Shown in pieces: positions 53,911 to 62,956 of a DNA stretch of 64,000 nucleotides. The stretch covers positions 2,666,001 through 2,730,000 of the forward strand of contig NZ_CP049056.1 of assembly GCF_011044155.1 (NCBI RefSeq). The letters are read 5' to 3'. This DNA is from Pikeienuella piscinae. GTDB taxonomy: Bacteria; Pseudomonadota; Alphaproteobacteria; Rhodobacterales; Rhodobacteraceae. Numbering within the stretch: position 1 is the stretch's first letter; every line of letters begins with the position of its first letter. The notes beneath the pieces are model-generated. The model searched no databases. It was given only the letters and a program-made list of their open reading frames with translations, and was not told the DNA's origin. The position numbers were made by a program, and so were the translations under genes.

Positions 53911-54515
53911 GTTGCGCCCATACGCGCAGCGGTCTCGAAATCGGCGCTCATGCCCATGGACAGCTCCCCGATCCCGTTCCTTTCGGCGATCTTCGCAAGG
54001 AGCGCGAAGTGCAACGTCGGCTCTTCGTCAAGTGGAGGAATGACCATCAGGCCGGAAATGGTCAGGTCCATCGATCGGCACTGCTGGATGAAGGCGTCGG
54101 CGTTATCCGGAATCACCCCGGATTTCTGCGGCTCCTCTCCGGTGTTCACCTGGACGAAGAGCATCGGGCAGTGGCCACGCTTCTGAACCGCACTGGCGAG
54201 TTTCTGCGCTAGGCTCGGACGGTCAAGCGACTGGATCGCGTCGAACAGACCGAGCGCCTGATTGACCTTGTTGGACTGGAGAGGTCCGAGTAGGTGCAGC
54301 TCGACGCCGGAGTAGCGAGTCCTAAGATCGGGCCACTTTCCCGCCGCCTCCTGCACGCGGTTCTCGCCAAAAAGGCGATGTCCCGCGATGAGAGCCGCCT
54401 CCACACGGTCCAACGGCTGCTGCTTGGAAACGGCGATCAACCGCGCGGCGCCGGCAGATCGGCCCGCGGCGGCGAGGGCGGCGTCTATACGTGACTGGAC
54501 GGATGCGAGCGTCAT
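53862..54515 (-). CDS. yggS: YggS/PLPBP-family pyridoxal-phosphate homeostasis protein
   Basis: A 217-residue PLP-binding protein of COG0325, which buffers the cofactor and affects amino acid metabolism. The PLP lysine is K31 in IAVSKQQP; FGENRVQEAAGKW, HLLGPLQSNK and the end SMGMSADFETAARMGATYVR with VGSAIFG are family hallmarks. Start at ATG 54515. It is convergent and overlapping with the YkuD-fold gene, and the porin terminator lies about 100 bases upstream of its start. Confidence 0.95.
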   Translation of the reverse strand: MTLASVQSRIDAALAAAGRSAGAARLIAVSKQQPLDRVEAALIAGHRLFGENRVQEAAGKWPDLRTRYSGVELHLLGPLQSNKVNQALGLFDAIQSLDRPSLAQKLASAVQKRGHCPMLFVQVNTGEEPQKSGVIPDNADAFIQQCRSMDLTISGLMVIPPLDEEPTLHFALLAKIAERNGIGELSMGMSADFETAARMGATYVRVGSAIFGDRAQS

Positions 54516-54621
54516 TTCCCGAGCCTCTGGCGCGTTATCGTCGACGCATATTGCATCGCAAACACCGCGTGAATCAAATTGGACGCGAGGCGCTAAAATT
54601 CGCTGTGCATGCGGCGCAAAG

Positions 54622-54650
54622 AAAAAGAGCGGGCCGAAGCCCGCTCTTTC
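54622..54650 (-). terminator. Terminator of porin gene 1
   Basis: An 11-base stem AAAGAGCGGGC (54624-54634), loop CGAA, and its complement (54639-54649), followed on the minus strand by further T residues. It starts 19 bases after the porin stop. The same stem and loop recur after the second porin. Confidence 0.85.
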
Positions 54651-54668
54651 CCGTGTCTGGTTCTGAGA

Positions 54669-55655
54669 TCAGAAGCTCAGGCCGATGATGGCCACGCCGC
54701 CGATGTCCTCGGCGGAACCCTGCTCGGCCCACTCGATGCCGGTCGAGAGCGTGACGCCCGGCGCCGCGGCGTAGCTGACCCAGCCCGCAACAGTGTCGAG
54801 GTTCGTGACGTTCGAGTCGGAGTAGCCGCCAGCAACGGTCCAGGGACCGGTCTGGTACTGAAGGCCGATGCCCCACTCATCGCCTCGGCTGTCATCGTCG
54901 TAGAAGCCACGAAGACCGAAGCCCGAGAATGAGACGCCGCCGGCGAAGCCGAGGCTGTCGAAGCCCGCGCCGAACCGACCCTCGCGCTCATAGTAGCCAA
55001 CGCCGGCGTCGAAGCCGAAATCACCGAAGTCGCCGACATAGTTCGCCGCGATCGCCCAGGACTCGTCGACATTGTCGTCGAACTGGAAGTTGTTCTGATC
55101 GCCGGCGGAGCCCTCAGCCGAGGTGCTCGGGATATACGACGCGCCGGCCTGGAAGCCGTAGAAGCGCGGCGTGAAGTAGTGGATGCCGATGGAATCCACA
55201 CCGCCGCCGATGATGCCGGTGCCCGCGCCCGCCTTGCCGGCGCCGGTGATCCCGAACTGGTCCTGGTAGCCGATGTGAGCGCCGGCGGCCGAGAATCCCG
55301 CGAGCGACGAAACCATCGTGTAGGTCGCGTCGTCGTTACCGCCGACCTGGAGGGTACCGAACGAGCCATCGACGAAGAGATAGTTTTCGTCGATCTGATC
55401 GCTGCCCTGCGACCAGGCCTCGAGCTGGACCACGGTGCCGAAGGTGATGCCGTTGTCGGCGGTCAGCTTGGCGTTGAGATAGACCTCGCCGTCGCGCATG
55501 ACGCCAAAACCATCGGCGGTGTTGTCACTGTCGGTCAGGCCGATGCCGGCGAACATGTAGCCGCCGACGGTGGTGTCCCATTCCGCAGCCGTCGCGCCGG
55601 AAGCGAAGCCCGCGGCGACCACGAGAGCGGACGAGGTAAGTAGAAACTTTTTCAT
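54669..55655 (-). CDS. Outer-membrane porin, copy 1
   Basis: A 328-residue beta-barrel porin of the Rhodobacter-porin type (Porin_4). The signal peptide ends GATA-AE at about residue 23; alternating hydrophobic strands run to the terminal phenylalanine (GLSF), the outer-membrane assembly signal. Glycine- and aspartate-rich loops and no cysteine. The sequence is close to the adjacent second porin, with long identical DNA blocks. GAGGGA precedes ATG 55655. Probably transcribed alone, with its own leader and terminator. Solute preference is unknown. Confidence 0.93.
   Translation of the reverse strand: MKKFLLTSSALVVAAGFASGATAAEWDTTVGGYMFAGIGLTDSDNTADGFGVMRDGEVYLNAKLTADNGITFGTVVQLEAWSQGSDQIDENYLFVDGSFGTLQVGGNDDATYTMVSSLAGFSAAGAHIGYQDQFGITGAGKAGAGTGIIGGGVDSIGIHYFTPRFYGFQAGASYIPSTSAEGSAGDQNNFQFDDNVDESWAIAANYVGDFGDFGFDAGVGYYEREGRFGAGFDSLGFAGGVSFSGFGLRGFYDDDSRGDEWGIGLQYQTGPWTVAGGYSDSNVTNLDTVAGWVSYAAAPGVTLSTGIEWAEQGSAEDIGGVAIIGLSF
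54931..55193. repeat. Identical block A shared with porin 2 (partner 56323-56585)
   Basis: These 263 bases match 56323-56585 base for base (offset 1392), including all synonymous positions, while flanking sequence differs. The block covers codons for the middle of the barrel, including GYYEREGRFGAGFDS and DNVDESWAIAANY. Confidence 0.9.
55376..55562. repeat. Identical block B shared with porin 2 (partner 56771-56957)
   Basis: These 187 bases match 56771-56957 exactly (offset 1395). The block covers early barrel strands, including LTADNGITFGTVVQLEAW. The segment between blocks A and B, which encodes the probable constriction-loop region, differs at many sites. Confidence 0.9.
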
Positions 55656-55672
55656 TGTGTCCCTCACAGTTT

Positions 55673-55682
55673 CAAGCGCTTG
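55673..55682. promoter_or_regulatory. Palindrome in the porin 1 leader
   Basis: CAAGCGCTTG is a perfect ten-base palindrome, 17 bases upstream of the porin 1 start codon, conserved before porin 2. The surrounding TTTCAAGCGCTTGCCGCGCC is also shared. It may be an operator or an mRNA structural element. Confidence 0.45.
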
Positions 55683-56014
55683 CCGCGCCCATAGACGGGA
55701 GGCCTTTCGCACCCCGCTTGCTAGGCGGGAATGCGCCAGAAGTCGCATCGGGTCAAGCCGGTTCACGCCATCGCCGACCCTGTACGTCAAACTGTGCGGG
55801 CGAGCGTGATTTTTGCGCAACAGGCGGGCTTCCCGCCGCCCCGCGCGCGTTCACGCCAAGTCATATCCTTACCAGCGTCGAACGAACAAACCGCGCGCGA
55901 TGGTCAGGGCGGGCGACGGCGCAATGACCGGCAATCCCCCTTGGGCTTCGGCGGTCGGCGCCGGCTCGGAATCACGACGAACGGACATTTCCACCCTAGC
56001 GGTCGCGCCGATCG

Positions 56015-56041
56015 AAAAGAGCGGGCCGAAGCCCGCTCTTT
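56015..56041 (-). terminator. Terminator of porin gene 2
   Basis: The same 11-base stem and CGAA loop as after porin 1 (56016-56026 and 56031-56041), 19 bases past the stop. On the minus strand the stem ends in TTT and is followed by one more T. Confidence 0.85.
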
Positions 56042-56060
56042 CCCGCGTCTGGCTCCGGGA

Positions 56061-57050
56061 TCAGAAGCTCAGGCCGATGATGGCCGCGCCACCGATGTCC
56101 TCGGCGGAACCCCGCTCGGCCCATTCGATGCCGGTCGAGAGCGTGACGCCCGGCGCCGCGGCGTAGCTGACCCAGCCGGTGGCGATGTCGACATCCTTGA
56201 CGTTCGATTCGGAGTAACCGCCGGCAACGGTCCAGGGACCGGTCTGGTACTGTAGGCCAGCGCCCCACTCGTCGCCGCGGCTGTCATCATCATAATAGCC
56301 ACGAAGACCGAAACCCGAGAAGGAGACGCCGCCGGCGAAGCCGAGGCTGTCGAAGCCCGCGCCGAACCGACCCTCGCGCTCATAGTAGCCAACGCCGGCG
56401 TCGAAGCCGAAATCACCGAAGTCGCCGACATAGTTCGCCGCGATCGCCCAGGACTCGTCGACATTGTCGTCGAACTGGAAGTTGTTCTGATCGCCGGCGG
56501 AGCCCTCAGCCGAGGTGCTCGGGATATACGACGCGCCGGCCTGGAAGCCGTAGAAGCGCGGCGTGAAGTAGTGGATGCCGATGGAGTCCACACCCCCGCC
56601 GATGAGTCCGGAGCCGGCGCCGGCGCCGCTTGCGGCGCCGGTGATGCCGAACTGGTCCTGGTAGCCGAAATGGGTACCGGCGGCCGAGAACGCCCCGAGC
56701 GACGAAACCATCGTATAGGCGGCGTCGTCGTTACCACCGATCTCGAGACGACCGAAGGAACCCTCGGTGTAGAGATAGTTTTCGTCGATCTGATCGCTGC
56801 CCTGCGACCAGGCCTCGAGCTGGACCACGGTGCCGAAGGTGATGCCGTTGTCGGCGGTCAGCTTGGCGTTGAGATAGACCTCGCCGTCGCGCATGACGCC
56901 AAAACCATCGGCGGTGTTGTCACTGTCGGTCAGGCCGATGCCGGCGAACATGTAGCCCCCGACGGTGGTGTCCCATTCCGCGGCCGTCGCGCCGGAAGCG
57001 AAGCCCGCGGCGGCCATGAGAGCGGACGAGGTAAGTAGAAACTTTTTCAT
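56061..57050 (-). CDS. Outer-membrane porin, copy 2
   Basis: A 329-residue porin paralogue of the preceding gene, with the same signal peptide plan (MKKFLLTSSALMAAAG), barrel and terminal GLSF. Differences concentrate at about residues 93-150, where copy 2 has YTEGSFGRLEIGG and GAASGAGAGSGLIGG against copy 1's FVDGSFGTLQVGG and GAGKAGAGTGIIGG; this is where the constriction loop of trimeric porins lies. GAGGAA precedes ATG 57050. It carries the same terminator as copy 1. Confidence 0.93.
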   Translation of the reverse strand: MKKFLLTSSALMAAAGFASGATAAEWDTTVGGYMFAGIGLTDSDNTADGFGVMRDGEVYLNAKLTADNGITFGTVVQLEAWSQGSDQIDENYLYTEGSFGRLEIGGNDDAAYTMVSSLGAFSAAGTHFGYQDQFGITGAASGAGAGSGLIGGGVDSIGIHYFTPRFYGFQAGASYIPSTSAEGSAGDQNNFQFDDNVDESWAIAANYVGDFGDFGFDAGVGYYEREGRFGAGFDSLGFAGGVSFSGFGLRGYYDDDSRGDEWGAGLQYQTGPWTVAGGYSESNVKDVDIATGWVSYAAAPGVTLSTGIEWAERGSAEDIGGAAIIGLSF

Positions 57051-57067
57051 TGTATTCCTCACAATTT

Positions 57068-57077
57068 CAAGCGCTTG
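57068..57077. promoter_or_regulatory. Palindrome in the porin 2 leader
   Basis: CAAGCGCTTG, 17 bases upstream of the porin 2 start, identical to that in the porin 1 leader, whereas the sequences further upstream are unrelated. Confidence 0.45.
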
Positions 57078-57268
57078 CCGCGCCCTTGGGCGAAAGGCTT
57101 CTCGCATCTCGCCCGCCAATGCGGATGCGGCAACGTGAGTGACGCGTCAAGCCGATCCGGCCCGTGTTCAGGCCCGGACACGCAAGTGTGCGAAAGACCC
57201 ACGATACCGTGTGTCAGGATGTGAATCCGCGTGATGAGCGAGTCGGCATCCCGATGGCGTTCAGGGTT

Positions 57269-57297
57269 TTGACTTTCCCGCCCCGAACGAATATCCG
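57269..57297 (+). promoter_or_regulatory. Sigma70-type promoter for the DUF3576-leuS operon
   Basis: TTGACT (57269-57274), a 17-base spacer and TATCCG (57292-57297) lie 28 bases before ATG 57325. The predicted start near 57304 gives a short leader. Confidence 0.5.
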
Positions 57298-57324
57298 GTC
57301 GCGGTGGTTAAAGCGGGCGATGAC

Positions 57325-57849
57325 ATGTTGAAGCGTCGAAATTCATGGCTTGCGGTATGCGCCGCCGCTTTTCTCGCTGCGTGCGCCGCCGGCTCCAAGG
57401 ACTCAGATCTCCCCGTGGATGCGAGGGACTCGCTCGGTGGCGGGTTCGGCACGCAAAACACGTCGCGCGTCAGCGACATATTCGACTACAATGCGACCAG
57501 CGGGGCGACCGGGGATGGCCTGACGCCGGTCAACAGACATCTCTGGCGCGCGTCGCTGGATACGCTGTCCTACCTCCCGCTCGCCTCCACCGACCCGTTC
57601 ACCGGCGTCATTGCGACAGATTGGGCGGCGTCGCCGGAGGCGCCCGGAGAGCGGTTCAAGGTGACCGCCTATGTGAAGAGCCCGGCGCTGGCGGCCAATT
57701 CGCTGCAAGTCGCGGTCTTCAGGGAGGTTCGTGACGAAGACGGATCCTGGACGACGGCGCCCGTGACGGGAACCACCGCACGCCAGCTGGAGGACGCTAT
57801 TCTTCTCCGGGCGCGGGAACTGAAGATAGAAGAGCGCGAGGCGAGCTGA
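57325..57849 (+). CDS. DUF3576-family lipoprotein
   Basis: A 174-residue predicted lipoprotein: basic start MLKRRNSW, hydrophobic stretch and lipobox LAAC at about residues 17-20. The body contains NRHLWRASLDTLSYLPLAST and DPFTGVIATDWAASP, the conserved core of DUF3576. The family is almost confined to alphaproteobacteria and characteristically precedes leuS and lptE, as here; the function is unknown but an envelope role is likely. ATG 57325 fits the signal peptide; GTG 57304 would add seven residues. Confidence 0.88.
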   Translation: MLKRRNSWLAVCAAAFLAACAAGSKDSDLPVDARDSLGGGFGTQNTSRVSDIFDYNATSGATGDGLTPVNRHLWRASLDTLSYLPLASTDPFTGVIATDWAASPEAPGERFKVTAYVKSPALAANSLQVAVFREVRDEDGSWTTAPVTGTTARQLEDAILLRARELKIEEREAS

Positions 57850-57933
57850 GCACCCTAGCTGGCGCCGGTTGAAAGACTTCGCGCCCTCGCCTATCAGTGC
57901 GTCGCCTATCCACCGGTCGACGAAAGCCGCTCC

Positions 57934-60564
57934 ATGCCCTCCGCACCATCCAGCGCCGCCACCGCCAACGACCGCGATTCCGCTCCGAACAGGTATGACG
58001 CCCAACGGGTCGAGCGCAAATGGCGCGAAACCTGGGAAGACCGTCGCTGTTTCGAAGCCCATCGCGATCCTGAACGGCCGAAATACTATGTTCTGGAAAT
58101 GTTCCCCTATCCGTCCGGGCGCATCCATATGGGGCATGTCCGGAATTACGCGATGGGCGACGTCGTGGCCCGGTTCAAACGGGCGCGCGGTCACAACGTA
58201 TTGCATCCGATGGGGTGGGATGCGTTCGGTCTGCCGGCTGAGAACGCGGCGGTGGAGCGCGGCGTTCATCCGGCGAAATGGACGCGCGAAAATATCGCCT
58301 CGATGCGGGAGCAGCTGAAACAGATGGGGCTCAGCCTCGACTGGAGCCGGGAGTTCGCGACCTGCGACCCGGACTACTACAAACACCAGCAGCGGCTGTT
58401 TGTGGACATGATGGCGGCGGGTCTCGTCTATCAGAAATCCTCGATGGTGAACTGGGATCCGGTCGACAACACCGTTCTCGCCAATGAGCAGGTCATCGAC
58501 GGCATGGGCTGGCGCTCCGGCGCCCCCGTGGAGCGGCGTGAGCTGACGCAATGGTTCTTTCGCATTTCGGACATGGCTGAAGAACTGCTGGAGGCGCTGG
58601 ACGGGTTGAACGCCTGGCCCGAGAAGGTCCGGCTAATGCAACGCAACTGGATCGGCCGCAGCGCGGGGATGCAGATCCGGTTCGATCTGGCGCCGAACGA
58701 CCTCACGGATGTGAGCGAGCTCGAAATCTACACCACCCGTCACGATACCTTGTTCGGGGCGAGTTTCGGCGCGATCTCCGTAGATCATCCGCTTGCCGCT
58801 GAACTGAAGGACAAGATCGACGGGCTCTCGCCATTCATCGACGAGTGCCGCAGGGCCGGAACCTCCGAAGCGGCGATGGAGAACGCGGAGAAACGAGGAT
58901 TCGACACCGGATTGCAACTTCGGCATCCGTTCGATCCGGACCGCACGATCCCTCTCTTCGTCGCGAATTTTGTGCTGATGGAATACGGTTCCGGCGCGAT
59001 ATTCGGGTGCCCGGCGCACGATCAGCGCGACCTTGATTTCGCGCGCAAGTACGGGCTGGACGTGCTCCCGGTCGTGTGCCCGCCGGAAGTGGCGGCCGCA
59101 GATTTCAGCATCGGTTCGGAAGCTTATGTCGGACCGGGAAGACTCATAAGATCCAGGTTTCTGGACGGCATGAGCATCGAAGAAGCGAAAGCGGAGGTCG
59201 CCCGTCGTCTCACGGCGACGGGGGCTGGCGCCGAAAAGGTGAACTATCGCCTTCGGGACTGGGGCGTGTCGCGGCAGCGCTACTGGGGTTGTCCGATCCC
59301 GGTGATCCACTGCAAGAATTGCGGCGTGGTTCCAACGCCAGCGGCGGACTTGCCGGTGCTGCTGCCCGAGGACGTGACCTTCGATCAACCCGGCAATCCG
59401 CTGGACCGTCATCCGACATGGAAACATGTCGCTTGTCCGTCCTGCGGCGCGGACGCCCGGCGCGAGACCGACACGATGGACACGTTCGCCGACAGTTCGT
59501 GGTATTTCGCGCGCTTCACCGCACCCGATTGCGACGAGCCGACCGATCCTGACGACGTCGGTTACTGGATGAATGTCGATCAGTATATCGGCGGGGTCGA
59601 GCATGCGATCCTGCATCTGCTCTATTCCCGGTTCTGGGCGCGGGCGATGCACCGGACCGGCTGGCTCCCGGTGCGGGCGATCGAGCCGTTCGACGCCCTA
59701 TTCACCCAGGGCATGGTTTGTCACGAAACCTATCGTGCGGATGGAAAGTGGCTATCGCCAGATGAGATCGTGGCGACGGATGACGGTCTCGTTTCGGTTG
59801 CGACCGGCGCGAAAGTCGAAGTCGGGCCATCCATCAAGATGTCCAAGTCGAAGAAGAACGTTGTCGACCCCGAGGCGATCATCGCGCGATACGGCGCCGA
59901 TACTGCGCGCTGGTTCATGCTTTCGGACAGCCCGCCCGAGCGCGACGTCGAATGGACCACCGCCGGGGCTGAAGCCGCCTGGCGGTTTCTCCAGAAGCTT
60001 TGGCGCCTGATCGACGGCGCGGCGGATCGGCTGCCAGCCCCGGATTCGGTCTGGCCGGCGACGCTCTCGAAGGCGGCTTCAGATCTGCGCCGCGCGACGC
60101 ATCGGGCGATTGCGGACGTGACGCGGGATATCGAGGGATTCGCGTTCAACAAGGCCGTGGCCGAGATCTATCGACTGGCGAACATCATCGGGCATGTCGA
60201 TCCCGAAGCGAACGCGGATATCGGATTTGCGCTTCGCGAGGCGCTGGAGACGATCGCGCAGCTCGCGGCGCCGATGGTTCCGCATTTTGCCGAAGAAGCC
60301 TGGGAGCGGCTTGGCCAGCGGCGCATTCTCACCGAGACGGCCTGGCCCCGCGCGGACCTGGAGCTTCTGATGGAGGCCGAGATCACTCTGCCGGTTCAGG
60401 TGAACGGCAAGCGCCGGAGTGAAATACGTGCGCCGGCGGAGGCCGGGCGCGAAGTCTTGACGGAGATGGCTCTCACCGATGAGACCATCCGTCGTTTCCT
60501 AGGCGACCGCGCACCAAAGAAGGTGGTCGTGGTCCCGGGCCGGATCGTCAATGTCGTGCTTTGA
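57934..60564 (+). CDS. leuS: Leucyl-tRNA synthetase
   Basis: An 876-residue class I aminoacyl-tRNA synthetase charging tRNA-Leu. The HIGH motif is HMGH at 65-68 ([17 protein letters not shown]) and KMSKS is at 635-639 ([13 protein letters not shown]). The CP1 editing domain (about residues 240-440) has [20 protein letters not shown] and the zinc-like CKNCG and CPSCG pairs. Full length, including the C-terminal tRNA-binding domain. ATG 57934; its 3' end overlaps lptE by 14 bases. Confidence 0.97.
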   Translation: MPSAPSSAATANDRDSAPNRYDAQRVERKWRETWEDRRCFEAHRDPERPKYYVLEMFPYPSGRIHMGHVRNYAMGDVVARFKRARGHNVLHPMGWDAFGLPAENAAVERGVHPAKWTRENIASMREQLKQMGLSLDWSREFATCDPDYYKHQQRLFVDMMAAGLVYQKSSMVNWDPVDNTVLANEQVIDGMGWRSGAPVERRELTQWFFRISDMAEELLEALDGLNAWPEKVRLMQRNWIGRSAGMQIRFDLAPNDLTDVSELEIYTTRHDTLFGASFGAISVDHPLAAELKDKIDGLSPFIDECRRAGTSEAAMENAEKRGFDTGLQLRHPFDPDRTIPLFVANFVLMEYGSGAIFGCPAHDQRDLDFARKYGLDVLPVVCPPEVAAADFSIGSEAYVGPGRLIRSRFLDGMSIEEAKAEVARRLTATGAGAEKVNYRLRDWGVSRQRYWGCPIPVIHCKNCGVVPTPAADLPVLLPEDVTFDQPGNPLDRHPTWKHVACPSCGADARRETDTMDTFADSSWYFARFTAPDCDEPTDPDDVGYWMNVDQYIGGVEHAILHLLYSRFWARAMHRTGWLPVRAIEPFDALFTQGMVCHETYRADGKWLSPDEIVATDDGLVSVATGAKVEVGPSIKMSKSKKNVVDPEAIIARYGADTARWFMLSDSPPERDVEWTTAGAEAAWRFLQKLWRLIDGAADRLPAPDSVWPATLSKAASDLRRATHRAIADVTRDIEGFAFNKAVAEIYRLANIIGHVDPEANADIGFALREALETIAQLAAPMVPHFAEEAWERLGQRRILTETAWPRADLELLMEAEITLPVQVNGKRRSEIRAPAEAGREVLTEMALTDETIRRFLGDRAPKKVVVVPGRIVNVVL

Positions 60565-61060
60565 ACGCCGCGGCGTGCTGCTGCTCATGGCGGGTGCGCT
60601 CGCCGGGTGCGGGTTTCGGCCACTCTATGGCGGAAATAGCGGTGCGCAGGTTCTACTCGGCGGCGTCATCCTGCAGGAGGCGACAGCCCCCGAGGATTTC
60701 GCCTATCGTGAAAGGCTTCGCCGGAGGTTGGGGCTCGAGGGCGCCAATGCCGGAGCAAATGACGCCGGCTGGCGACTGACCTGGGTTCTCCGTTTCGAGG
60801 ACAGCGACATCGCCGTCACCCCCGGAGCGGACACGACGCGTTATCGCTTGATCGCGTCGGCGACATACAGGCTCGAATCCACCGATGACGCCACTGCTTC
60901 AGTCAAGGGCGAAGTAAGCGCCATCGGAGCCTATGACGCGACTGCTTCGACATTCGCGACCCGCGCCGCCGCCCGGGCTGAGCGTCGAGACCTCTCGGTT
61001 GAACTCGCGGAGCTGACCGCTACGCAGCTTTTGGCCGATGCGGCGCGGCGGAACGAATGA
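60551..61060 (+). CDS. lptE: LPS assembly lipoprotein LptE
   Basis: A 169-residue lipoprotein that plugs the LptD barrel at the outer membrane. Lipobox LAGC with the lipid cysteine at residue 20, then GFRPLYGG, the hallmark start of mature alphaproteobacterial LptE. ATG 60551 lies within leuS, and its stop overlaps the holA start, so leuS, lptE and holA are coupled. Confidence 0.93.
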   Translation: MSCFERRGVLLLMAGALAGCGFRPLYGGNSGAQVLLGGVILQEATAPEDFAYRERLRRRLGLEGANAGANDAGWRLTWVLRFEDSDIAVTPGADTTRYRLIASATYRLESTDDATASVKGEVSAIGAYDATASTFATRAAARAERRDLSVELAELTATQLLADAARRNE

Positions 61061-62088
61061 AGCTGAGCAGCACCGAGGCTCAGCGATTCCTGGACAATCC
61101 GGACCGGGCGCTAGCAGGGCTTCTTATCTATGGGCCTGACCCTGTCGAGATAGCCGCGCGGCGTGAGCGACTGACCCGGAATCTGATCGGGCCCGACGAG
61201 GGCGCGGATCTTCGTCTGACGAGAATTTCGGCGGCTGAACTCCGTCGCGACCCGGCGATGCTCAGCGATGCGATGAAGGCGCAAGGGTTTTTCGAGGGGC
61301 CGCAGGTGGTTACCATCGAAGACGCGAGCGACAGCCAATGCGCGATCGTGGGGGGAGCGCTTTCCGAAGCTGCAGTGGATGACGCGTTCCTGATCGTCAC
61401 ATCCGGATCATTGCCAAAGCGCTCGAAGCTGCGAACCCTGTTTGAAAGCGCAAGAAATGCAGCGGCGGCGGCGATCTATGCGGACCGCATCGATATCGTC
61501 GATGTTCAGCGTATGATCGCCGACCAGAACGGTCCGGAGGCTTCGGCCGACGCCGTGCAGGCGATACAAGCGTTCGGTGAGAGCTCGGGCGCAGGCGCGA
61601 TGCGCGAACTTATAGAGCGGTTGGCGCTGTATCGCCTCGGTGATGGCGGCGTGATCGAGGCGGCTGATGTCGCATTGTGCGCGGGCGGCGCAGGCGCGAC
61701 CGATCTGGACGGCGCCATCGACGCTGTGGTTCTCGGTCGGAGCGGTGAACTTGGCGCGCGCTTGCGCCGGCTCGAGGCCCAGGGTGTGAGCGCACCGAGA
61801 ATCGCAATGGTATTATCGTTCCGAATCAAACAGTTACATAATATCATTTCGAGCGGTGGCGCTGCAGATGCAGCAATAGCGAAATTGCGACCGCCGGTAT
61901 ATGGGGATCGGCGCGCGACACTCGTGGCGGCGACGCGGCTCTGGTCGCCCGGTTGGATCGAAGGCGCACTGCGGCTTTCGCTCGAACTGGAGGACGCATT
62001 GCGGGGCGCGAGAGACGTCTCGGGCTTCGCCATCGTAGAACGCTGCTTTCTAAAGCTCGCGCTCACGGTAAAGCGAGCGAAGGGATGA
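61057..62088 (+). CDS. holA: DNA polymerase III subunit delta
   Basis: A 343-residue clamp-loader wrench subunit that opens the beta clamp. The N-terminal AAA+ fold without Walker motifs is typical (LLIYGPDPVEIAARRERLTR at about 22-41; AMKAQGFFEGPQVVTIEDAS). C-terminal collar residues include APRIAMVLSFRIKQLHNI. ATG 61057 overlaps the lptE stop. Its end is one base from the stop of convergent parB. Confidence 0.93.
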   Translation: MKLSSTEAQRFLDNPDRALAGLLIYGPDPVEIAARRERLTRNLIGPDEGADLRLTRISAAELRRDPAMLSDAMKAQGFFEGPQVVTIEDASDSQCAIVGGALSEAAVDDAFLIVTSGSLPKRSKLRTLFESARNAAAAAIYADRIDIVDVQRMIADQNGPEASADAVQAIQAFGESSGAGAMRELIERLALYRLGDGGVIEAADVALCAGGAGATDLDGAIDAVVLGRSGELGARLRRLEAQGVSAPRIAMVLSFRIKQLHNIISSGGAADAAIAKLRPPVYGDRRATLVAATRLWSPGWIEGALRLSLELEDALRGARDVSGFAIVERCFLKLALTVKRAKG

Positions 62089-62089
62089 T

Positions 62090-62956
62090 CTATCGCATTA
62101 ACAATCGACAGATCGCATCAAGATCTTCGAGCGAACCGTAAGATATTTTCAGGTTCCCCCCCTTCTCACTTCGATGATCTATCGCGACCTTCAAACCGAG
62201 CGCCGCGGAGAGGTCGTTTTCGAGTGAGACGGTATCCGCGTCCTTCACAGCACGTCTGCGTTTGGTGCTTGTCGGCGCCGGAACCCTGCGGGCGAGATCT
62301 TCGGTCTGTCTGACTGTAAGGCCGTCGGCGATTACCTTGTGGGCGAGCGACGCTGGATCAGTCGACGTGATGAGCGCGCGTGCGTGTCCGACGCTGAGGC
62401 GACCTTCTCCAAGCATCGTCCGCACTTCCTCCGGAAGCGTCAGAAGGCGCAGCATGTTTGCGATATGCGGCCGGCTCTTGCCGATTGCGCGGGCGAGTCC
62501 GGCTTGGCTGTGTCCATGTCGTTCAATTAATTCAGAATAGGCGGAAGCCTCCTCTAGTGGATTGAGGTCGGCCCGTTGGACGTTTTCGATGATGGCGATT
62601 TCATAGGCGTCTTCGTCCGTGAGTTCACGTATGACCACCGGAATCTCATGGAGACCGACCTTCTGCGCGGCGCGCCAGCGGCGCTCGCCCGCGACGATCT
62701 GGAATCCATCCTCGCGATCCGGATCGGGACGCACCAATAGTGGTTGGATAACGCCCTTTTCACGAATAGACGCAATCAAATCGTCCATCTCGTTCGGTTT
62801 GAAAGTTTTCCTCGGTTGATTCGGGTTCGCACGAACGAGGTCGATCGGGAGGGATCGCCGCGCAGGCCCTGTTTCGGTGGAGCCCGTGTAGGTATCTTCG
62901 CCAAGAAGAGACGAAAGCCCGCGGCCGAGCGCTCGTTTCTTATTTGTTTCAGACAC
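62090..62956 (-). CDS. parB: Chromosome partitioning protein ParB
   Basis: A 288-residue CTP-dependent DNA clamp that loads at parS. ALGRGLSSLLG opens the protein, VAGERRWRAAQK is the CTP-binding box, and ENVQRADLNPLEEA and the HTH HGHSQAGLARAIGKSRPHIA follow; the C-terminal dimer domain is complete. The start is GTG 62956, overlapping the parA 3' end by eight bases, with GAAAGG upstream; longer frames run into parA. No parS copy (TGTTTCACGTGAAACA-type) was seen in the window. Confidence 0.95.
   Translation of the reverse strand: MSETNKKRALGRGLSSLLGEDTYTGSTETGPARRSLPIDLVRANPNQPRKTFKPNEMDDLIASIREKGVIQPLLVRPDPDREDGFQIVAGERRWRAAQKVGLHEIPVVIRELTDEDAYEIAIIENVQRADLNPLEEASAYSELIERHGHSQAGLARAIGKSRPHIANMLRLLTLPEEVRTMLGEGRLSVGHARALITSTDPASLAHKVIADGLTVRQTEDLARRVPAPTSTKRRRAVKDADTVSLENDLSAALGLKVAIDHRSEKGGNLKISYGSLEDLDAICRLLMR

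Larger units (their letters stand above)
55656..56060. promoter_or_regulatory. 405-base gene-free spacer between the two porins
   Basis: From the porin 1 start outwards it holds the porin 1 ribosome-binding site, a palindrome CAAGCGCTTG (55673-55682) that recurs at the same distance before porin 2 (57068-57077), and the porin 1 promoter region. Nearest porin 2 lies the porin 2 terminator. I see no further gene; open frames here are short and not supported. Confidence 0.6.
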
